A DNA stretch of 64,000 nucleotides from Nitratireductor sp. XY-223 (GCF_004959855.1 NZ_SPNT01000003.1:186001-250000), one strand, 5' to 3'; counted from the first letter of the stretch, positions 45,330 through 55,659 are shown. Numbers and translations: made by a program. The notes: generated by a model not told the origin, from the sequence alone.

Positions 45330-46417
45330 TATCCATCCTCCTTGTGGAGAAGCACCGTTATCCCCAGTGCCGACGCGACAATCGCAGGCAGCCATGCAGC
45401 CACGAAGGGCGGCACGGCGCCGGCAGTCCCGAATGATTTCGCCAGCACTGACACGACATAAAGCAGAAACCCGGCCAATATGCCAGCCAAAATCACCGCT
45501 CCGGACTGACCAAATCTCACAAATTTTAAAGACACTGTTGCAGCAATCAGCGTCATCGCGACCAACAGCAAAGGCAGGGCGAGAAGCGACTGATATTGCA
45601 TCGCAAATGCATTGGCGCCGAGGCCGAAGGACCGGGCGACCTCGATTTTTCGGGGCAACTCGAAAAACGAGATGGATTGGGGCGAGGCCAGCGTCTCTTC
45701 AACGAATTCGGGGCGCAGGTTGGTTTTGACCGTCGTTTCCGCCACAAAAACGGGCTTCTCGCCCCGGTCGATTCGGGTCGCGTTCTGCAGCGACCACTGG
45801 CCGTCCTGCAACAGGGCTTTCTCGGCGTCCAGCCTTGAAGTTATGCCTCCATCCTCGTCGAAGCGAAGGAACGTCGCACCGCCCAGAAGCAGGCCCCTGC
45901 GGGCCACGGATTCGGCGCCGATTATCGTAACGCCGTCTGCCGTACGCTGCCGCAGCCAGGGCGGGCGTTCGATTGTTCCCACGGTTCCGCGCTTGATACC
46001 AAGTCCGAGCTCCAGTTCCTGCACCTTTGAAAGCGCGTAGGCTGAAAACGGATTGACGACCGTGATCATGACCACCCCGATCAGGAAACTCGCGGCGCAA
46101 AGCGGTGTGAGGAACTGCCAGGCCGAAATGCCGGCCGAGCGGGCGACGACCAGTTCATATTTCCGGTTGAGAACCAGAAGAACCGATATCGAGGAGAACA
46201 GGATCACGAAGGGGACCGTCTCCTGGATGATGTTGGGAAGTCGCAACAGGGAGAGCAGCGCCCCAAGGCCGAGCGTGTAGTCCGGTAGGCGCGACGCACG
46301 GCTCGAAAACTCTGTAAAATCAACCATGTATATGATTGCGAGAACACCGAGGATGAACCAGCAGGTCATCACGACGTAGCGTCTGAAGAGGTATCGCCAG
46401 AGCGTGAAGCCGATCAT
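45329..46417 (-). CDS. lptG: LPS export ABC transporter permease LptG
   Basis: A 362-residue inner-membrane permease of the LptB2FG complex that extracts LPS from the inner membrane. It begins with MIGFTLWRYLFRRYVVMT, has three N-terminal transmembrane helices, a periplasmic beta-jellyroll domain (about 130-260) and three C-terminal helices. Its stop overlaps the lptD GTG by one base and its start overlaps lptF by four. Confidence 0.95.
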   Translation of the reverse strand: MIGFTLWRYLFRRYVVMTCWFILGVLAIIYMVDFTEFSSRASRLPDYTLGLGALLSLLRLPNIIQETVPFVILFSSISVLLVLNRKYELVVARSAGISAWQFLTPLCAASFLIGVVMITVVNPFSAYALSKVQELELGLGIKRGTVGTIERPPWLRQRTADGVTIIGAESVARRGLLLGGATFLRFDEDGGITSRLDAEKALLQDGQWSLQNATRIDRGEKPVFVAETTVKTNLRPEFVEETLASPQSISFFELPRKIEVARSFGLGANAFAMQYQSLLALPLLLVAMTLIAATVSLKFVRFGQSGAVILAGILAGFLLYVVSVLAKSFGTAGAVPPFVAAWLPAIVASALGITVLLHKEDG

Positions 46418-47625
46418 TGCGCGCTCCTTCTTCCGTTGCCCGTCAATTCGGACAGCCAGTTTCGCAGATGCGCCATGGCCGGTTGCTCATCGGAAAACAC
46501 GCGGCTCGACAGGTCGAGCAGGAAACGCGGCGTCCTGAACGTCCAGTTCGTGATCATCAGCAGCGTGCAGATCGCGATCGCCCCGAGCGGCACCGCGTAG
46601 CATAATATGCTGAATATGCGGCTGCTGGACGATTCATCCACCGCGTAGAACCCGAATCCGCGCAGCAGGAAGGCAATCGAGGCCGCTGTGACCACGCTCC
46701 AGACCTGCTCGTGCCGGTTGGAGTGGGCCTTTCCCAGGAAATAGACGGTGATGAAGCCGAATGTGAGCGGATAAAGCCATTCCGACAGCCGTTTGTTGAT
46801 GCGTTTTATGAAATCGCGCGGATTGCGCTCGTAATAGGGATCCTGCGGATCCGGATTGAACAGGTAGCTGGTTGGCCTTTCCTTCGGCACCGGGGCGCCC
46901 GTTTGGCCGGAGCCGCCGCCGATCAGGCTGAGGTCCAGGGCGTAGGTCGCAAAGCGTATGATCGACACATTGCCGCTGCCGTTTTCCCTCCGGTGCAATT
47001 CGCCGTCGGAAAGGACCAGCAGGTCCTTGCCGCCGCTTTCCGTAAATGCTCCGTGCTTGGCGTAGTAGAGCAGATCGAAATCCTCGTCGCGTTCATCGGC
47101 CAGGAAGATGCCGCCGAGCTGTCCGCCCGGCAGTTTGTCGGCAACGCTGACATAAAGGTTGTTTTCCACCTTGTGGAAGGTGCCCGATTGGACGGCCGCC
47201 GAGAAAAGATCGGCGGATGCCTGGTTCACCAGGATCTTGATCTGCTTGTTCACCCAGGGCTCGACATAGTTGCTCTCGGCAAGGCTGAGCAGCGACATCA
47301 ACGCTGCGACAAGCAGGATCGGACGGGCAATCAGCGCGCGCGATCCCCCCGATGCTTCGATGACCGCGAGCTCGGAATCCGAATTCATCGTACTGAGCGT
47401 CTGCGCCGCTCCGATCATCAGCGCGAAAGGCATCACGATGACCATCATGGTCGGCATGACCAGGCCGGCCAGCCTGAGAAAGGCAAGCAGGGACTGGCCC
47501 GTCGAGCTGAGCAGATCGACACGAAGCAGCACCTGAGTAGTCATGGCGATCGTGGCCGTCGCCAGCAGCGTGCCGATGGACAATACGAGCACCCTGCGCA
47601 GTATGTAGCGTTCAATCTGGTTCAT
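46414..47625 (-). CDS. lptF: LPS export ABC transporter permease LptF
   Basis: A 403-residue partner of LptG with the same 3 + jellyroll + 3 helix layout, beginning MNQIERYILRRVL. The conserved SELAVIEASGGSR coupling helix contacts LptB. ATG 47625 matches the family start; the frame upstream to 47682 is not supported. First gene of the lptF-lptG-lptD-surA-pdxA-rsmA unit. Confidence 0.95.
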   Translation of the reverse strand: MNQIERYILRRVLVLSIGTLLATATIAMTTQVLLRVDLLSSTGQSLLAFLRLAGLVMPTMMVIVMPFALMIGAAQTLSTMNSDSELAVIEASGGSRALIARPILLVAALMSLLSLAESNYVEPWVNKQIKILVNQASADLFSAAVQSGTFHKVENNLYVSVADKLPGGQLGGIFLADERDEDFDLLYYAKHGAFTESGGKDLLVLSDGELHRRENGSGNVSIIRFATYALDLSLIGGGSGQTGAPVPKERPTSYLFNPDPQDPYYERNPRDFIKRINKRLSEWLYPLTFGFITVYFLGKAHSNRHEQVWSVVTAASIAFLLRGFGFYAVDESSSSRIFSILCYAVPLGAIAICTLLMITNWTFRTPRFLLDLSSRVFSDEQPAMAHLRNWLSELTGNGRRSAQ

Positions 47626-47944
47626 GCAGCAAAGTTCCGGCCGACCACCACACCGGCCGCGAATTTCCGCGACCGGAGCCACCCACTATTTGCTTATACC
47701 TAACACGGGGTGAGCAGGGATAGTAAACACTTCATTAACTCCTTGTACCAACCGGCAAGGTCCGGCGATTTCGCCGAATCACTGCCCGGCAGCCGGATTA
47801 TTCCTTGTCTGAGCGGCGCCGTTTCTTAAACCCGTCAAATTCTGGACTTGTTATTGCGTACGAAAACGCCAACATGTTCATCTGACCGTTGTCGTTCCCC
47901 TCATGGACTTTCGTCCCAATACCCACTGAAATTGCGGAGCTTTT
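47626..47944. other. Divergent promoter region between lptF and pepA
   Basis: A 319-base gap that must hold promoters for both the LPS export operon and pepA. I could not pick out a convincing -35/-10 pair, regulatory RNA or gene in it. Confidence 0.5.
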
Positions 47945-49438
47945 ATGTCGCGGAAAATCACAATCAATTTCTCGAAGTCGTCGGCGATCGATGGTGGGCT
48001 GGTCGTTCTGCTGTGCCCGGAGGGCGGAGAACTTCCGCAGAGCGCGGCACAGGCCGACCCGGAAGGTGTCCTGAAACGTGCCATGGACGTCGCCGAATTC
48101 GAAGGCAAGAAATTTGCCGCGCTTGAGATGCTTGTTCCCCAGGGAAGTTCTGCGGATCGGATCGCGGTCGTCGGTATAGGCGATCCGGCGGAGCTGAACG
48201 GCAAGGACTGGCTGCGAATCGGCGGTGCGGTTTTCGGACAGGTCAAGAAATCACAGAAGGTGACCGTCTTTGCCGATGCGGGGGATTCGGAGGTTCCGGC
48301 GGACGAGATTGCCAACATTGCCCTGGGGATCCTGCTGCGCAGCTACCGGTTCGATGCCTACAAGACAAAGAAGAATGACAACGGAAAAAGCGGAAAGAAC
48401 GACAGCGTCGCCGTCACGCTGGTCAGCGGCAACGCGGCATCGGCCAAGAAGGCATTCGCATCCGCGCGTGCGGTGGCAGACGGTGTGGCGCTCGCGCGCG
48501 ACCTCGTCAATGAACCGGCAAATGTTCTCGGTCCCGTCGAATTCGCGAAAAAGGCCAGCGCGTTGGAAAAGCTCGGCGTGGAGGTGGAGATCCTGACCGA
48601 GAAGGAGATGAAGAAGCTCGGCATGCACGCGCTGCTCGGCGTGGCGCAGGGCTCGGTGCGCCCGCCGCGGCTGGCCGTCATGCAGTGGAAAGGCGGCAAA
48701 CAGAAACAAAAGCCCATCGCCTTCATCGGCAAGGGCGTCGTTTTCGACACCGGCGGCATCTCGCTGAAGCCGGGCGCCGGGATGGAGGACATGAAAGGGG
48801 ACATGGGCGGAGCCGCCGCGGTTCTGGGGCTGATGCACGCCCTTGCGGCGCGCAAGGCCAAAGCCAATGTGATCGGCATACTCGGCCTGGTCGAAAACAT
48901 GCCCGACGGCAATGCCCAGCGGCCGGGCGACATCGTGACGTCCATGTCCGGCCAGACAATCGAGGTCATCAATACCGACGCGGAAGGGCGCCTGGTCCTG
49001 TGTGACGCGCTCTGGTATTGCCGGGACCGTTTCGAGCCGCAGTTCATGATCAATCTGGCGACCCTGACGGGTGCCATCATCGTCGCGCTTGGCCACCACC
49101 ATGCGGGATTGTTTTCCAACGACGATGAGCTGTGCGACCGGCTTTCGCAAGCCGGCAACACCACCGGCGAGCAGGTGTGGCGCATGCCGCTCGCACCCGA
49201 ATATGACAAGCTGATCGATTCCAAGTTCGCCGACATGAAGAATGTCGGCGGACGATGGGCGGGCTCGATCACCGCGGGACAGTTCCTCCAGCGCTTTGTC
49301 AACGAAACGCCGTGGGCGCATCTCGATATCGCCGGAACGGCGATGGGCTCCCCGCAAACGGAGATCAACCGTTCCTGGGCGTCGGGATTCGGAGTGAGGC
49401 TGCTCGACGAACTCGTGCGCGCCCATTACGAGCGCTGA
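47945..49438 (+). CDS. pepA: Leucyl aminopeptidase
   Basis: A 497-residue M17 cytosol aminopeptidase that removes N-terminal residues using two metal ions. The N-terminal domain (1-170) is variable. The C-terminal catalytic domain has [18 protein letters not shown] (metal and catalytic Lys region), MKGDMGGAA and the signature NTDAEGRL (343-350). Divergent from lptF and followed 52 bases later by holC. Confidence 0.96.
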   Translation: MSRKITINFSKSSAIDGGLVVLLCPEGGELPQSAAQADPEGVLKRAMDVAEFEGKKFAALEMLVPQGSSADRIAVVGIGDPAELNGKDWLRIGGAVFGQVKKSQKVTVFADAGDSEVPADEIANIALGILLRSYRFDAYKTKKNDNGKSGKNDSVAVTLVSGNAASAKKAFASARAVADGVALARDLVNEPANVLGPVEFAKKASALEKLGVEVEILTEKEMKKLGMHALLGVAQGSVRPPRLAVMQWKGGKQKQKPIAFIGKGVVFDTGGISLKPGAGMEDMKGDMGGAAAVLGLMHALAARKAKANVIGILGLVENMPDGNAQRPGDIVTSMSGQTIEVINTDAEGRLVLCDALWYCRDRFEPQFMINLATLTGAIIVALGHHHAGLFSNDDELCDRLSQAGNTTGEQVWRMPLAPEYDKLIDSKFADMKNVGGRWAGSITAGQFLQRFVNETPWAHLDIAGTAMGSPQTEINRSWASGFGVRLLDELVRAHYER

Positions 49439-49490
49439 TCCACACCCTGGCGGTTGTCCCTCAACGGCGTCCGGGTGTAGCTTCGCTCGA

Positions 49491-49940
49491 ATGACGGACG
49501 TGCTTTTTTATCATCTGACCGAGTCGCGCCTCGAGGATGCGCTTCCGCCGCTGCTTGAAAAGAGCCTGGAGCGCGGCTGGCGTGTCGTGGTGCAGGCCGG
49601 CAGCGAGGAACGCCGCGATGCGCTGGACCAGCATTTGTGGACCTATCGCGACGAGAGCTTCCTGCCGCACGGGACGGATGCGTCACTGCAGCCGGACCGC
49701 CAACCGGTTCTGATCTGCGCGACGCAGAGCAACGCCAATTCCGCGCAGGTGCGCTTTCTGGTCGACGGCGCCGAACCTTCCGGTCTGGACGAATACGAGC
49801 GGGCGGTCTTCATGTTCGACGGCCACGACCGGGCGCAGGTCGAAACGGCGCGCGCCCACTGGAAGGCGCTGAAGGACGCCGGTCACGAGCTGACCTATTG
49901 GCAGCAGACCGAGGACCGGCGCTGGGAGAAAAAGGCTTGA
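49491..49940 (+). CDS. holC: DNA polymerase III subunit chi
   Basis: A 149-residue HolC protein that links the clamp loader to SSB. MTDVLFYHLTESRLEDALPPLLEKSLERGWRVVV, the LWTYRDESFLPHG block and FMFDGHD match the family. Its TGA overlaps the TTG start of the next gene. The pepA-holC order is widespread. Confidence 0.94.
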   Translation: MTDVLFYHLTESRLEDALPPLLEKSLERGWRVVVQAGSEERRDALDQHLWTYRDESFLPHGTDASLQPDRQPVLICATQSNANSAQVRFLVDGAEPSGLDEYERAVFMFDGHDRAQVETARAHWKALKDAGHELTYWQQTEDRRWEKKA

Positions 49941-51445
49941 CGGAATTAATCCGGCAAAGCCGTCTGCCGGTCGCGTTCATCCTGTTGCTGTTAGCCTATT
50001 TCCTGGTTCAGTCGCTGTCATTTTCCGCTTTCAAGAGCGGCGCCGATATCGATACCACCGAACTGATGATGTACAACCAGTTCTGGTCGCTGGGATATTG
50101 GGGCAGCCAGCCGCCGCTCTACAACTGGCTGACGCATCTTGCGGCCGATATTTTCGGCACATCGGTCTTTGTCTATGCAGCAGTCAAATTCATGCTGTTG
50201 TTCCTGGCCTTTGCGTGCGTCTATCTGTCGGCGCGGGAACTGGGCTTTCGCACCGGTCCGGCCATTGCCTCGACACTGGGCATCTTTGCGGTGCCGGAAA
50301 TCGCCTGGGAGGCCCAGCGGGCGCTGTCCCACAGCGCCGCCGTCAACGCGTTTTGCGCGATGAGCCTCTTTGCATTCGTCCGGCTGAGAAACCACCGCCG
50401 CATTGCGGACTACGGGTTCTTCGGTCTCGCGGCCGCCGCGGCAGTGCTGTCCAAGTACAACGGGGTCCTTTTCGTTGCTGCCCTGTTGCTGGCCGCCCTG
50501 ACGATAGGCAGCTTTTCCCGGCCCATCCGCGACAGGAAGATCGTCGTGTCGGCGGTCGTGTTCGGCGCAGCCATTCTCCCGCATCTGTTGTGGGTACTGG
50601 CAAATCTGGACATTGTATTCCACAGGCAAATCAAGTTTGGGATTGGCGACGGCATCGCTTCGGCCGGGGACCGGCTGTCCGCGTTTCTTTCGTGGGCCGG
50701 GTCGACTGTCCTGACCTCGGCCGTTGTCATGGTCGCCGTGGGAGCGGCCTTCGTTGTCGACAGGTTCCGCGGCCGTGCCTGGACGGTTGAGATCGGCGAT
50801 GCAAGCAGATTGCTGGTGTGCCTCATCCTCATATTCCAGCTTGTATTGCTTGGAATGTTGCTGGTCTTCGGTGCCACCAGGATGGAGAACCGCTGGCTGC
50901 AGCCGGTCCTGCTCATTCTGCCGTTGACCGTGTTGGCGCTTTTTGGCAGCGGTCCGCGACCTGCGTCTTCCGAAGAGCCAATCGGTAATCCCGGATTGAC
51001 AAGGACTTTTTCCGTTCTTGGCTTGGTCGTCATGGCAGTTACCCTTGTCGCCCTGCCGGTCTCGGAGACGGTCATGGGCAGGATCAAGGGGAACGAGACC
51101 CACTATGCCTACGACGTATTGTTGAATGAACTCGAGACGCGCCTGTCAGGGCCGGTCGGCACGGTCGTGTCCAATGAGTCGGACGTGTTCGGAAACATTC
51201 TTCTCTATGAACCGGGCATAGGATTCTACAACGACAATCTGGTTCGCGCCGGTCACCCGGTCCAGGCGCCCGCCGTGCTGATGTGGTCAGGACACGGTGA
51301 TGTTCCCGGGCACCTGTCGGCCGTCGCCAGAGAACTGGGATTTACCGGCAATGACAGCCGGGTTTTCCGTTCAAGCATGCCGGTCAACGGCAATGAGAGG
51401 ACGGTTGACTACAGCTATATCGTACGCGAGGAAACTGACCGATAG
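49937..51445 (+). CDS. GT39-like membrane glycosyltransferase (first copy)
   Basis: A 502-residue polytopic membrane protein of the GT-C fold (dolichyl-phosphate-mannose mannosyltransferase/ArnT-like group). After the first transmembrane helix comes the periplasmic loop motif ADIDTTELMMYNQFWSLGYWGSQPPLYNWL, where the acidic residues take the catalytic DE position, then about ten further helices. Such enzymes transfer a sugar from a polyprenyl-phosphate carrier to a lipid or protein. The start is TTG 49937, inside the holC stop (TTGA), with GGGAG about eight bases upstream. Confidence 0.82.
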   Translation: MTELIRQSRLPVAFILLLLAYFLVQSLSFSAFKSGADIDTTELMMYNQFWSLGYWGSQPPLYNWLTHLAADIFGTSVFVYAAVKFMLLFLAFACVYLSARELGFRTGPAIASTLGIFAVPEIAWEAQRALSHSAAVNAFCAMSLFAFVRLRNHRRIADYGFFGLAAAAAVLSKYNGVLFVAALLLAALTIGSFSRPIRDRKIVVSAVVFGAAILPHLLWVLANLDIVFHRQIKFGIGDGIASAGDRLSAFLSWAGSTVLTSAVVMVAVGAAFVVDRFRGRAWTVEIGDASRLLVCLILIFQLVLLGMLLVFGATRMENRWLQPVLLILPLTVLALFGSGPRPASSEEPIGNPGLTRTFSVLGLVVMAVTLVALPVSETVMGRIKGNETHYAYDVLLNELETRLSGPVGTVVSNESDVFGNILLYEPGIGFYNDNLVRAGHPVQAPAVLMWSGHGDVPGHLSAVARELGFTGNDSRVFRSSMPVNGNERTVDYSYIVREETDR

Positions 51446-51575
51446 CCGCTGATACCGGTGCCGCTTCGTTTTGCCCGCAGGGTGTGTGCCGATTGCGATT
51501 TAAATCCTGTTCCATTCCTGCTAAGAGCCGTTTGGAGCTGATCACAACCGCTCTAGACTCCAAGACAGCCAGGCA

Positions 51576-53069
51576 ATGTTCGTGCGCGCCATTCTCAGTC
51601 CCCTGAAAAACCTTGAACTTGACCCGGCCTCGCAGGACTGGCGGCGCGCCGGCCTGGCAGCCTGCACCATCCTGACACTGTACCGGATCGTCCTGTTCCT
51701 CTTCGACCAGACCGATCTGTTTGTCGACGAATCGCAGTACTGGCTTTGGGGTCAGAATCTCGATTTCGGCTATTATTCGAAGCCGCCGCTGATCGCCTGG
51801 ACGATAAGGCTGTTCACGGAACTCGGGCAGAGCGACTCGATATTCTGGGTGCGTCTGCCGGTGCCGCTTTTTCATTTCGCGACGGCTCTGATCCTGGGTT
51901 CGCTTGCCCGATATCTGTACGATGAACGCATCGCCTGCTGGGTGATGATCTCCTATATCACCATGCCCGCAGTGACGCTGGGCAGCGCGGTGATTTCGAC
52001 CGACACGATCATGGCGCCTTTCTTTTCGCTGGCGCTGCTTTTCTATTTCCGGCTTCTGAACGAGGACAAGGCCCGCTACGCGCTGCTGGCCGGGGCCATG
52101 GCCGGTCTGGCCTTCCTGGCCAAATATGCCGGCATTTACTTTGTCGTCTGCGCGGTACTCGCAGCCGTCTTCATGTCCAAGGCGCGGCCTTCATTGCGCA
52201 ACGGACTGCTGGTGCTGGTGACGTTCGTCATTGTCGCCATGCCCAACCTTGTCTGGAACTATCTGAACGACCTGTCGACCTTCGAGCACACCCTCGACAA
52301 TGCCGACTGGGTGCGCCGCAGTTCCAGTGATCTGGACCTGAAATACCTCAAGCTTGCCGAGTTCTTTTTCAGTCAGTTCGGCGTTTTCGGCCCGATCCTG
52401 TTCGGATCGCTGATCGCCAGCGTCTACAAGGCGCGGGAAACGGATGCCCGCATCCTGTTGTTCTTCTCGGTACCGATTATCCTCATTGTCTGCGTCCAGG
52501 CCCTGCTGTCGAAGGCCTATGCCAACTGGGCCGTCGCCGCCTATTTCGGCGGCACGGTCCTGGTCGTCGCGGGGCTGTTGCAGGAACGCTTCTATCGCCT
52601 GCTCAGTCTGTCCGTCTGGATCGGTGTCGTCGTAGCCGTCGGCTTGCCGATCCTGACGGCCATTGCCTACCACGTCAGCGTCGATGGCGAAAAACCGGCA
52701 CTCAAGCGCCTGCTCGGACGCGAGCGGCTGAGCCAGGAACTGATCGAGGCTGCGAAGGAGAACAATGCCGACATCATCCTTGCCGCGGGCCGCGATATCC
52801 TCGCGGACCTTTTCTATACCGGCCGTGATGCGGGTTTTGTCATCCGCTCGATAAGGCCGCGCGGCCGCCCGACGAACTACTACCAGCTCAACTACGCGCT
52901 GGATGAGAGCACGCCCGGACAGGTGGTCCTGTGGGTGGCGGGGCGTCCGACCGTCGAGTGCGACGGCGAGACGATCGAGCCGGTGAGAACGCTGACCACT
53001 CAGGGCGGCGCCTACCACGGCGGCGCCATGTATGCGTTCGTGATGGACCGTGGATGTTTCGATGGCTGA
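51576..53069 (+). CDS. GT39-like membrane glycosyltransferase (second copy)
   Basis: A 497-residue GT-C membrane protein with the canonical first-loop motif FVDESQYWLWGQNLDFGYYSKPPLIAW (the Asp-Glu pair is the presumed catalytic base) and about eleven helices. It is distantly similar to the preceding gene but not a recent duplicate. Polyprenyl-phosphate sugar transfer to lipid A, a glycan or protein is likely. The downstream PAP2 gene starts within its last codons. Confidence 0.85.
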   Translation: MFVRAILSPLKNLELDPASQDWRRAGLAACTILTLYRIVLFLFDQTDLFVDESQYWLWGQNLDFGYYSKPPLIAWTIRLFTELGQSDSIFWVRLPVPLFHFATALILGSLARYLYDERIACWVMISYITMPAVTLGSAVISTDTIMAPFFSLALLFYFRLLNEDKARYALLAGAMAGLAFLAKYAGIYFVVCAVLAAVFMSKARPSLRNGLLVLVTFVIVAMPNLVWNYLNDLSTFEHTLDNADWVRRSSSDLDLKYLKLAEFFFSQFGVFGPILFGSLIASVYKARETDARILLFFSVPIILIVCVQALLSKAYANWAVAAYFGGTVLVVAGLLQERFYRLLSLSVWIGVVVAVGLPILTAIAYHVSVDGEKPALKRLLGRERLSQELIEAAKENNADIILAAGRDILADLFYTGRDAGFVIRSIRPRGRPTNYYQLNYALDESTPGQVVLWVAGRPTVECDGETIEPVRTLTTQGGAYHGGAMYAFVMDRGCFDG

Positions 53070-53778
53070 ATCGGCGCACGGCCAGCTCACCAAGAGGATA
53101 CTGCTGGCGCTTGGAATCCTCTTTCTGGTGTTCAATCTCTTTCCCGGCGTCGATATCTGGGTTTCCACGCTGTTTTACGACGGGGTCACCGGCAGCTGGA
53201 CGGCCAACAACGCGTTGTTCCATGCCTATCGCAGTTCCTTCAACGTGGTCAGCATCGGGCTCGCCGTAACCTGTCTCGCGCTTTGGGTTGTTTCGGTCTG
53301 GCGTGGGCCGGTGTTCTCGGTGCCGGGGCCCATATGGGGTTTCGTTCCGCTTCTTTACATCCTCGGGCCGGGTATTCTGGTGAACGTTGTTTTGAAGAAC
53401 ATGTGGGGCCGGGCACGGCCGGGTGATGTGGTCGAGTTCGGCGGCGACAGGACGTTCTCTCCCGCCTTCATCCTTTCGGATCAGTGCGAGAGCAACTGTT
53501 CCTTCGTTTCGGGCGAGGGCTCCGGCGCGACGGCGTTCTTCATCTCCGTGCTGGTATTGAGCGCCTACATCCCGCATCCGTCGCTGCGGCGCTGGGTGGT
53601 CGGACTTGCGCTGGTCTGTGCGTCGCTTGCCGCGTTCCTTCGCGTCCTCAAGGGACGGCATTTTCTTTCCGACACGCTGGGTTCGGTGCTGTTCGTCTCG
53701 CTGGTCGCGGTGCTGCTTCACTGGTTGCTGGTCGGCAGGGCGGGCGGGAAGCAGAAGGGCGCCACGGGCGAACTCTGA
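53062..53778 (+). CDS. PAP2-family membrane phosphatase with altered motif 2
   Basis: A 238-residue protein with about six transmembrane segments and the phosphatase triad of the PAP2 superfamily: KNMWGRARP (K-x6-RP), then SFVSGEGSG, then RVLKGRHFLSD (R-x5-H-x3-D). In motif 2 the usual PSGH is VSGE, so the His that protonates the leaving group is replaced by Glu. It could dephosphorylate lipid A, undecaprenyl diphosphate or another lipid phosphate in the periplasm. ATG 53062 overlaps the glycosyltransferase by eight bases; GTG 53050 is an alternative start. Confidence 0.85.
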   Translation: MAESAHGQLTKRILLALGILFLVFNLFPGVDIWVSTLFYDGVTGSWTANNALFHAYRSSFNVVSIGLAVTCLALWVVSVWRGPVFSVPGPIWGFVPLLYILGPGILVNVVLKNMWGRARPGDVVEFGGDRTFSPAFILSDQCESNCSFVSGEGSGATAFFISVLVLSAYIPHPSLRRWVVGLALVCASLAAFLRVLKGRHFLSDTLGSVLFVSLVAVLLHWLLVGRAGGKQKGATGEL

Positions 53779-53793
53779 AACCGGAGGCCGGGG

Positions 53794-55554
53794 TCAGGCC
53801 GATTTCGACCTTGAATGACGTTTGCCTGCCGGCGTCTTGCGGCGCTTCGCCGTCTTGCGGCCTTTCGCGTGGCGGGGCTTTTCGCCGTTGCGCGGATGAT
53901 TTCGGTTCCCGCGGCGGGGCTTGGCCGAAACCTTCGCGGCCGAGGCCCCGTCATCCGCGTTCTCCTCGAGGTGCATTTCGCCGACATGCTCGATCGTGAG
54001 GCCGGGTTCGACGCATCCGGATTCATTGACCGTGCTCCAAAACGCCGAGACGCTGTCCGGATGGATTTCGAAGAGTGTGTCGGAATTGCGGATCAGGATC
54101 GATCCGACGGACTTGCGGTTTATGCCGCCCGAACGGCAGATGACCGGCAGCAGCCAGCGCGGTTCGGCCTTCTGCTTCTTGCCGGCGCTGATGCGGAACC
54201 AGATGCCGTTTTCGAATTCCTGGCGACGGCTTTTCCTGGGCTCGGAACCGGAAATCTCGGTCATCTCTTCGGCCGCCGGCAGCAAGGACCGGTGCATTCG
54301 GCAGAAGGCGGCCGCGATCTGTTGAGCCGAGTGCTGCTCGAGCAGTTCCGTTACGAGGTCCTGCTCACCGTTGTTCGGTTCGCCGGCGAGAAAGGGACTG
54401 TCCAGCAGCCGGTCCCGGTCGCGCGCGGCAATCTGCTCGATGCTGGGCGCCGGCGCCCAGGTCAGCTTGACCTTCGCCGCGCGCGCCAGACGCTCTGCTC
54501 CGCCGCGCCGGTTCTCGCCGATCACCAGGGCGCATACGCCCTTGCGCCCGGCACGCCCGGTGCGGCCGCTGCGGTGCAGCAGCGTCTGCGGATCGGCCGG
54601 CAGGTCGGCATGGATGACGAGATCGAGCTCCGGCAGGTCGATCCCGCGCGCCGCCACGTCGGTGGCCACGCAGATGCGGGCGCGCCCGTCGCGGATCGAT
54701 TGCAGGGCGTGCGACCGTTCGCCCTGGGTCAGCTCGCCCGAAAGGGCGACCGCGGAGAAGCCGCGATTGGCGAGCCGGCTGGACAGGCGCTTGACCTCGC
54801 TGCGGGTGCCGCAAAAGACGATGGACCGTGGTGCGTCGTGAAAACGCAGTAGATTGATGACCGCGTTCTCGCGTTCGTTCGGGAAAACGACGTGTCCGAA
54901 ATAGGTGATGTCGGCGTGCTGTTTCTTTTCACTATCGATCGAAACACTGTGCGCATCGCGCTGATAGCGTTTTGCCAGGAGCGTCACGTCGCGCGGCAGG
55001 GTCGCAGAGAACATCAGCGTGCGACGCTCTGCCGGCGACCCATCGAGGATGAACTCCAGATCGTCGCGAAATCCGAGGTCGAGCATCTCGTCGGCCTCAT
55101 CGAGCACGACGGCCCGCAAATCGGCCAGATCCAGTGCGCCCCGCGTGATGTGATCGCGCAGGCGCCCCGGCGTGCCGACGACGACATCCGCCCCGCGCTC
55201 CAGCGCACGCCGTTCACTGCGCGGATCCATCCCGCCGACACAGGATGACACGCGCGCGCCGGTCAGCGCGTACAGCCATTCGAACTCACGGCGCACCTGC
55301 AGCGCAAGCTCGCGCGTTGGCGCGATGACAAGCGCCAGCGGCGCGCCTGGCCGATCTCTGACGGCAGTATCGAGCACGGCGCGCGCAATGGCGAGGCCGA
55401 AGGCCACCGTCTTGCCCGATCCCGTTTGCGCCGAGACAAGAAGGTCCTCATTCTGCTTTTCCAGAACGGCGGACTGTACGGGTGTGAATTGCGTAAAACC
55501 GCGCTGGGTCAACGCGTCGGCAAGCGCCGGATCGGCGCGCTCGAAGGCAGACAT
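53794..55554 (-). CDS. DEAD-box RNA helicase, DbpA-like
   Basis: A 586-residue helicase. The core has SAQTGSGKT (motif I), PTRELALQ (Ia), LDEADEML (II), FSATLP (III) and the HRSGRTGRAGR (VI) block. About 100 residues from 455 form a DbpA-type RNA-recognition domain (LLPVICRSGGINRKSVGSI), which in E. coli DbpA binds 23S rRNA hairpin 92. The last 45 residues are extremely Lys/Arg-rich. It probably assists ribosome assembly or RNA folding. ATG 55554 gives the conserved MSAFERADPALADALTQRGF start. Confidence 0.92.
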   Translation of the reverse strand: MSAFERADPALADALTQRGFTQFTPVQSAVLEKQNEDLLVSAQTGSGKTVAFGLAIARAVLDTAVRDRPGAPLALVIAPTRELALQVRREFEWLYALTGARVSSCVGGMDPRSERRALERGADVVVGTPGRLRDHITRGALDLADLRAVVLDEADEMLDLGFRDDLEFILDGSPAERRTLMFSATLPRDVTLLAKRYQRDAHSVSIDSEKKQHADITYFGHVVFPNERENAVINLLRFHDAPRSIVFCGTRSEVKRLSSRLANRGFSAVALSGELTQGERSHALQSIRDGRARICVATDVAARGIDLPELDLVIHADLPADPQTLLHRSGRTGRAGRKGVCALVIGENRRGGAERLARAAKVKLTWAPAPSIEQIAARDRDRLLDSPFLAGEPNNGEQDLVTELLEQHSAQQIAAAFCRMHRSLLPAAEEMTEISGSEPRKSRRQEFENGIWFRISAGKKQKAEPRWLLPVICRSGGINRKSVGSILIRNSDTLFEIHPDSVSAFWSTVNESGCVEPGLTIEHVGEMHLEENADDGASAAKVSAKPRRGNRNHPRNGEKPRHAKGRKTAKRRKTPAGKRHSRSKSA

Positions 55555-55659
55555 GAAGGCAAATCTTTCGTGAGGCGCGATCGGTTCCACTGCGCCGTTG
55601 TCGGTGCCCGCCGGTGCGGGCAAAATCTGCCGGTGCTCTAACGCGTTCCGCGCTGCGCG

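Noticed and set aside
48251-49426. Minus-strand open frame of 391 codons opposite pepA.
   Set aside because: Composition and lack of motifs mark it as a GC-driven shadow of the well-supported aminopeptidase gene.
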